A stretch of DNA of 46,455 nucleotides from Alphaproteobacteria bacterium (GTDB taxonomy: Bacteria > Pseudomonadota > Alphaproteobacteria > Rhizobiales > Xanthobacteraceae), in assembly GCA_016869215.1 (NCBI GenBank), contig VGEP01000033.1, forward strand, positions 1 through 46,455, in the 5' to 3' direction. Both the position numbers and the translations under genes were made by a program. Positions 43,778 through 46,455 of the stretch are shown here, one piece after another. The stretch's first letter is position 1. The number at the start of each line of letters is the position of its first letter. The notes beneath the pieces are model-generated. The model saw only the letters and a program-made list of their open reading frames with translations, did not search any database and had not been told where the DNA came from.

Positions 43778-44572
43778 TTAGGCCTTGGCCAGCGCGCGGC
43801 GGGCCATCACGCCGACAAGGTGGGCGCGGTATTCGGCGCTGCCGTGGATGTCGGAGCTCATACCGTCCGCCGGGATCGACATGCCCTCGATCGACTTCGG
43901 CGAGAACCGCTTCTTCAGCGCTTCCTCGAAGCTCTTCACCCGGAACACGCCGCTCGAACCTGCACCGGTCACAGCCACGCGGATGTCGGAGCCGCGCTTG
44001 GACACGAACACGCCGACTAGCGCGAAGCCCGATGCCGGGTGCTTGAACTTCTCATAGGCCGCCTTCTTCGCCAGTGGGAAGCTGACCTTGACGATGATCT
44101 CGTCCGGCTCGAGAGCGGTCTCGAACAGGCCCTTGAAATAGTCGTCGGCCGTAATCCGGCGCTTGCTGGTGATGATGGTCGCGCCGAGGCCGAGCGCTGC
44201 GGCCGGATAGTCGGCGTTCGGATCGTTGTTGGCGAGCGAGCCGCCGAGCGTGCCGCGATGGCGCACCGCCGGATCGCCGATCTCGCCTGCAAGCGCAGCC
44301 AGAGCCGGCAGCGCATCTTTGACGACCTGGGAATTGGCGACTTCGACGTGGCGGGTGCCCGCGCCGATCACGAGCGAACGGCCCTTCTGCTCGATGCCGG
44401 ACAGCCCTTCGATCCGGCCGATGTCGAGAAGCTGCGTCGGCTTGGCAAGCCGGAGCTTCATCACCGGCAGCAGCGAATGGCCGCCCGCGAGAATCTTTGC
44501 CTCCGGATCCTTGGCGAGCATGTTGACCGCCTGCCGGACGGAGTTCGGGCGGGCGTACTTGAATTCGTACAT
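43778..44572 (-). CDS. coxM: CO dehydrogenase-like FAD-binding medium subunit
   Basis: A 264-residue subunit with the FAD-binding domain: AGGHSLLPVMKLRLAKP near 29-45, TLGGSLANNDPNADYPAA near 107-124. It carries electrons from the iron-sulfur subunit to FAD. Short for a CoxM (about 285), with a slightly truncated C-terminal domain. It starts 24 bp after coxS, with GGAGG before ATG. No large-subunit gene lies between or near it. Confidence 0.92.
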   Translation of the reverse strand: MYEFKYARPNSVRQAVNMLAKDPEAKILAGGHSLLPVMKLRLAKPTQLLDIGRIEGLSGIEQKGRSLVIGAGTRHVEVANSQVVKDALPALAALAGEIGDPAVRHRGTLGGSLANNDPNADYPAAALGLGATIITSKRRITADDYFKGLFETALEPDEIIVKVSFPLAKKAAYEKFKHPASGFALVGVFVSKRGSDIRVAVTGAGSSGVFRVKSFEEALKKRFSPKSIEGMSIPADGMSSDIHGSAEYRAHLVGVMARRALAKA

Positions 44573-44595
44573 TTGTCAGTCCTCCAACCGCTCGA

Positions 44596-45078
44596 CTAGG
44601 CGGCTCTTCCCTTCATGGCCTTGGCGCCGGCCGCGATCGCCTTAACGATGTTGTGGTAGCCCGTACAGCGGCACAGGTTGCCGTCGAGTTCGTGCCGGAT
44701 CGTCTGCTCGTCGAGTTCGTTGCCCTTGCGGCGGACCATGTCGACCGCGGTCATCACCATGCCCGGCGTGCAGAAGCCGCACTGCAGGCCGTGGTGTTCG
44801 CGGAACGCCTCCTGCATCGGATGCAGCGGGCCGTCGGCGGCGGCGAGACCTTCGATGGTCAGGACCGAGCCGCCGTCGGCCTGGAGCGCCAGCGTGGTGC
44901 AGGACTTCACCGCAATGCCGTTGAGATGGACGACGCAGGCGCCGCATTGCGAGGTGTCGCACCCCACGTGGGTCCCGGTCAGGCGCAGATGCTCGCGCAG
45001 GAACTGGACCAGAAGCGTACGGGGATCGACGTCGGCGGTGACGGCCTTGCCGTTCACCGTCATCGAGACGGCAGCCAT
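44596..45078 (-). CDS. coxS: CO dehydrogenase-like [2Fe-2S] small subunit
   Basis: A 160-residue subunit. The plant-type ferredoxin cluster uses [16 protein letters not shown] with a distal SC, and the C-terminal cluster uses LQCGFCTPG and [10 protein letters not shown]. It passes electrons from the molybdenum centre to FAD. GGAGGAATGTC precedes ATG 45078. A palindrome and direct repeats lie upstream in the coxS-coxG gap. Confidence 0.95.
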   Translation of the reverse strand: MAAVSMTVNGKAVTADVDPRTLLVQFLREHLRLTGTHVGCDTSQCGACVVHLNGIAVKSCTTLALQADGGSVLTIEGLAAADGPLHPMQEAFREHHGLQCGFCTPGMVMTAVDMVRRKGNELDEQTIRHELDGNLCRCTGYHNIVKAIAAGAKAMKGRAA

Positions 45079-45112
45079 GACATTCCTCCAATTAAGCCCG
45101 GGTCTAACGGCC

Positions 45113-45174
45113 CGTTTTTCGCACCGGAATCCGGTCCCGGCATTTAAAACGGCACGAAACAGAACGTTTTTCGC
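45113..45174. promoter_or_regulatory. Direct repeats and palindrome upstream of coxS
   Basis: CGTTTTTCGC occurs at 45113-45122 and 45165-45174, 52 bp apart. Between them ACCGGA-A-TCCGGT (45123-45135) is a perfect palindrome. The set lies 35-100 bp before the coxS ATG in the coxS-coxG gap. A candidate control region of the operon. Confidence 0.45.
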
Positions 45175-45258
45175 TCAATTTCGAGTTTTGAACAAGAGTA
45201 AGTCTGAACCGCCGGATATCGCCCGGTCAAGGGAGCCCGGCGGCATTCGGACGCACGG

Positions 45259-45705
45259 CTACTGTTTCACGGCGTTGGCGAACTTCGCAAAAAAGTCGTC
45301 GGCGAGCTTTTTTGCCGCGCCGTTGACCAGCCGCTGGCCAAGCTGGGCGAGCTTGCCGCCGATCTGCGCCTCCACGTTGTAGGTGAGCAGGGTGCCGCCG
45401 TCCTTGTCGGTCAGCGCGACGGTGGCGCCGCCCTTGGCAAAGCCCGCGATCCCGCCGTCGCCTTCGCCCGAAATCTTGTAGCCGTTCGGCGGATCGAGGT
45501 CGGTCAGGCGCACCTTGCCTTTGAAGCGGGCCTTCACCGGCCCGATCTTGTTGGTGGCCACGGCCTGGAATTCGTTCTCGCCAATCACCTCAAGGGTCTC
45601 GCAGCCCGGAATGCAGGCCTTGAGCACCTCCGGGTCATTGAGCTTGGCCCACACCGTCGCGCGGGGGGCGGCGAGCTGCTGCTCGCCGGACATGGTCATC
45701 GCCAT
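45259..45705 (-). CDS. coxG: SRPBCC-fold CoxG-like protein
   Basis: A 148-residue protein of the START/SRPBCC family. CoxG signature: [32 protein letters not shown] and a late [18 protein letters not shown]. CoxG is associated with membrane anchoring of the CO dehydrogenase. GGAGGCATTCCG lies before ATG 45705. It is the first gene of the cluster in transcription order, but separated from coxS by 180 bp that holds its own likely promoter. A longer in-frame read-through is a shadow. Confidence 0.92.
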   Translation of the reverse strand: MAMTMSGEQQLAAPRATVWAKLNDPEVLKACIPGCETLEVIGENEFQAVATNKIGPVKARFKGKVRLTDLDPPNGYKISGEGDGGIAGFAKGGATVALTDKDGGTLLTYNVEAQIGGKLAQLGQRLVNGAAKKLADDFFAKFANAVKQ

Positions 45706-45876
45706 CGGAATGCCTCCGTACCGAACCTCGGACCACGCATTAAGCCCTTGTGCGGCGCATGGAAAGGGCGTTTCGACATGACTGCGTAACCACCGATGCA
45801 ATCGGGGATTGGCGCGGGCGGCCCATGGGGCTAATGGTGGTCCAGGCCCGCGACCACGAGCCCAAACCGACACGCT

Positions 45877-46455
45877 GTGACCGACACGCCGACCGCCACG
45901 CCGCTGTTGTCGCCGCTGCACGCCAGCGCGGCCATGCGCGCCGTCATGAACGACCGGGCGCGTCTGCAGCGGATGCTGGATTTCGTGGCGGCGCTGGCGC
46001 GCGCGGAAGCCGCAGTCGGCGTCATTCCGCCCAGCGCGGCTGTGGAAATCGCCGAAGTCTGCCGGATGGAGCGCTACGACGTCACAGGCATCATGGAGGC
46101 CGCCGCGCTCGCCGGGGATTTTGCGGCGCCGCTCGGCAATGCGGTCACCATCGAACTGACCCGGCGCAACAAGTCGTCGGCAGGTTTCGTCAACTGGGGC
46201 GCGACCGGCCAGGACATGCTGGACACGGCGCTGGCGCTTGAATTGCGTGCGGCCATCGACGAGCTGATGGCCGACCTCGACGCCGCGATCAAAGGTTTCA
46301 CAACCCTCGCCGGCCGCCATCGCCGCACGCTGTCGGTGGCGCGCACCCATTTGCAGCAAGCGCTGCCGATGCCGTTCGGGTTGCGTCTCGCCGGTTACGC
46401 GGCCGCGCTGGCGCGTTCGCGTGACCGGCTGTGGCGGCTGCGCCGCGAGGCGCCG
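45877..46455 (+). CDS. pcaB: 3-carboxy-cis,cis-muconate cycloisomerase, N-terminal part (cut by window end)
   Basis: The first 193 codons of a fumarase/aspartase-superfamily enzyme. It starts with GTG 45877; upstream ATGs are out of frame or stop. The text SPLHASAAMRAVMNDRAR, LARAEAAVGVIP and NKSSAGFVNWGATGQDMLDT matches PcaB of the protocatechuate branch of the beta-ketoadipate pathway, which lactonises carboxymuconate. The GSSxMPxKxNP signature lies beyond the edge. It is divergent from coxG. Confidence 0.85.
   Translation, partial: MTDTPTATPLLSPLHASAAMRAVMNDRARLQRMLDFVAALARAEAAVGVIPPSAAVEIAEVCRMERYDVTGIMEAAALAGDFAAPLGNAVTIELTRRNKSSAGFVNWGATGQDMLDTALALELRAAIDELMADLDAAIKGFTTLAGRHRRTLSVARTHLQQALPMPFGLRLAGYAAALARSRDRLWRLRREAP

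Noticed and set aside
44573..44595. Deleted coxL scar between coxS and coxM
   Set aside because: The 23-bp gap has a normal stop, a clean GGAGG site and no coxL remnant, so no recent deletion is visible there.
45259..46359. Possible long fusion of coxG with an N-terminal extension of more than 200 codons
   Set aside because: The extension is the antisense of pcaB and the gap; a good ribosome binding site and CoxG start lie at 45705.

Overview
The window looks like chromosomal DNA of an alphaproteobacterium of the Hyphomicrobiales (Rhizobiales), close to the Xanthobacteraceae/Nitrobacteraceae. The evidence is the GC-rich, strongly biased coding sequence that throws long shadow ORFs, and a set of proteins typical of that order: DUF3126 next to cysE, Usg, BcsS, PAS_5-type and tandem-PilZ proteins, several TctC/Bug binding proteins, a zf-CHCC protein and a GAGCACGATC-type two-palindrome intergenic repeat. 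It is mostly ordinary chromosome. I saw no prophage, CRISPR array, plasmid backbone or rRNA. The only mobile-element trace is the first 56 bases, the start of an IS3-type transposase running off the left edge.

Layout. 0.3-9.2 kb: thrS, an exported FAM173-like methyltransferase, an overlapping pair of secreted proteins, nitroreductase, flavin reductase, patatin, CBS protein, rhomboid protease and a PAS protein. 9.3-14.2 kb: tandem PilZ protein, LapG-like cysteine protease, gamma carbonic anhydrase-like protein, two unknown membrane-associated proteins, double DUF3126, cysE. 14.2-20.9 kb: two coupled alpha/beta hydrolases, a three-gene operon (zinc finger, FAD monooxygenase, MetE-like enzyme), lipoprotein, VOC protein, universal stress protein and tRNA-Leu(UAA). 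21-30.5 kb: bicupin, a TctC/Bug gene remnant, gpt, an intergenic repeat, secreted intradiol dioxygenase, CinA-like protein, Anbu-type proteasome homologue, a GGDEF-EAL protein, an intact Bug protein, SDR and two small proteins. 30.5-37.9 kb: CNT nucleoside transporter, usg, groES-groEL with a CIRCE element and an RpoH-type promoter, a DUF6498-like membrane protein, DUF488, MFS and BcsS. 37.9-45.7 kb: one long minus-strand cluster for a CO-dehydrogenase-like molybdenum hydroxylase (coxG, coxS, coxM, coxD, coxE, two XdhC halves, a MoeA/MobA-like fusion and two DUF4189 proteins). 45.9 kb to the end: the start of pcaB.

How genes work together. The cox-like cluster has the iron-sulfur and FAD subunits, the AAA/VWA maturation pair, XdhC-type cofactor handling and a cytidylyltransferase, but no large molybdopterin-binding subunit in the window. 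That is the most notable structural oddity. The tandem PilZ protein and the LapG-like protease, with the GGDEF-EAL protein further on, point to cyclic-di-GMP control of the cell surface. The intradiol dioxygenase, pcaB, monooxygenase and VOC genes indicate aromatic catabolism. Regulatory structure worth noting: palindromes upstream of the LapG-like gene, coxS and the GGDEF-EAL gene; a strong minus-strand terminator in the otherwise empty 8.28-8.66 kb gap; and a degenerate CIRCE before groESL. All functional calls rest on recognised motifs read by eye; no database search was run.
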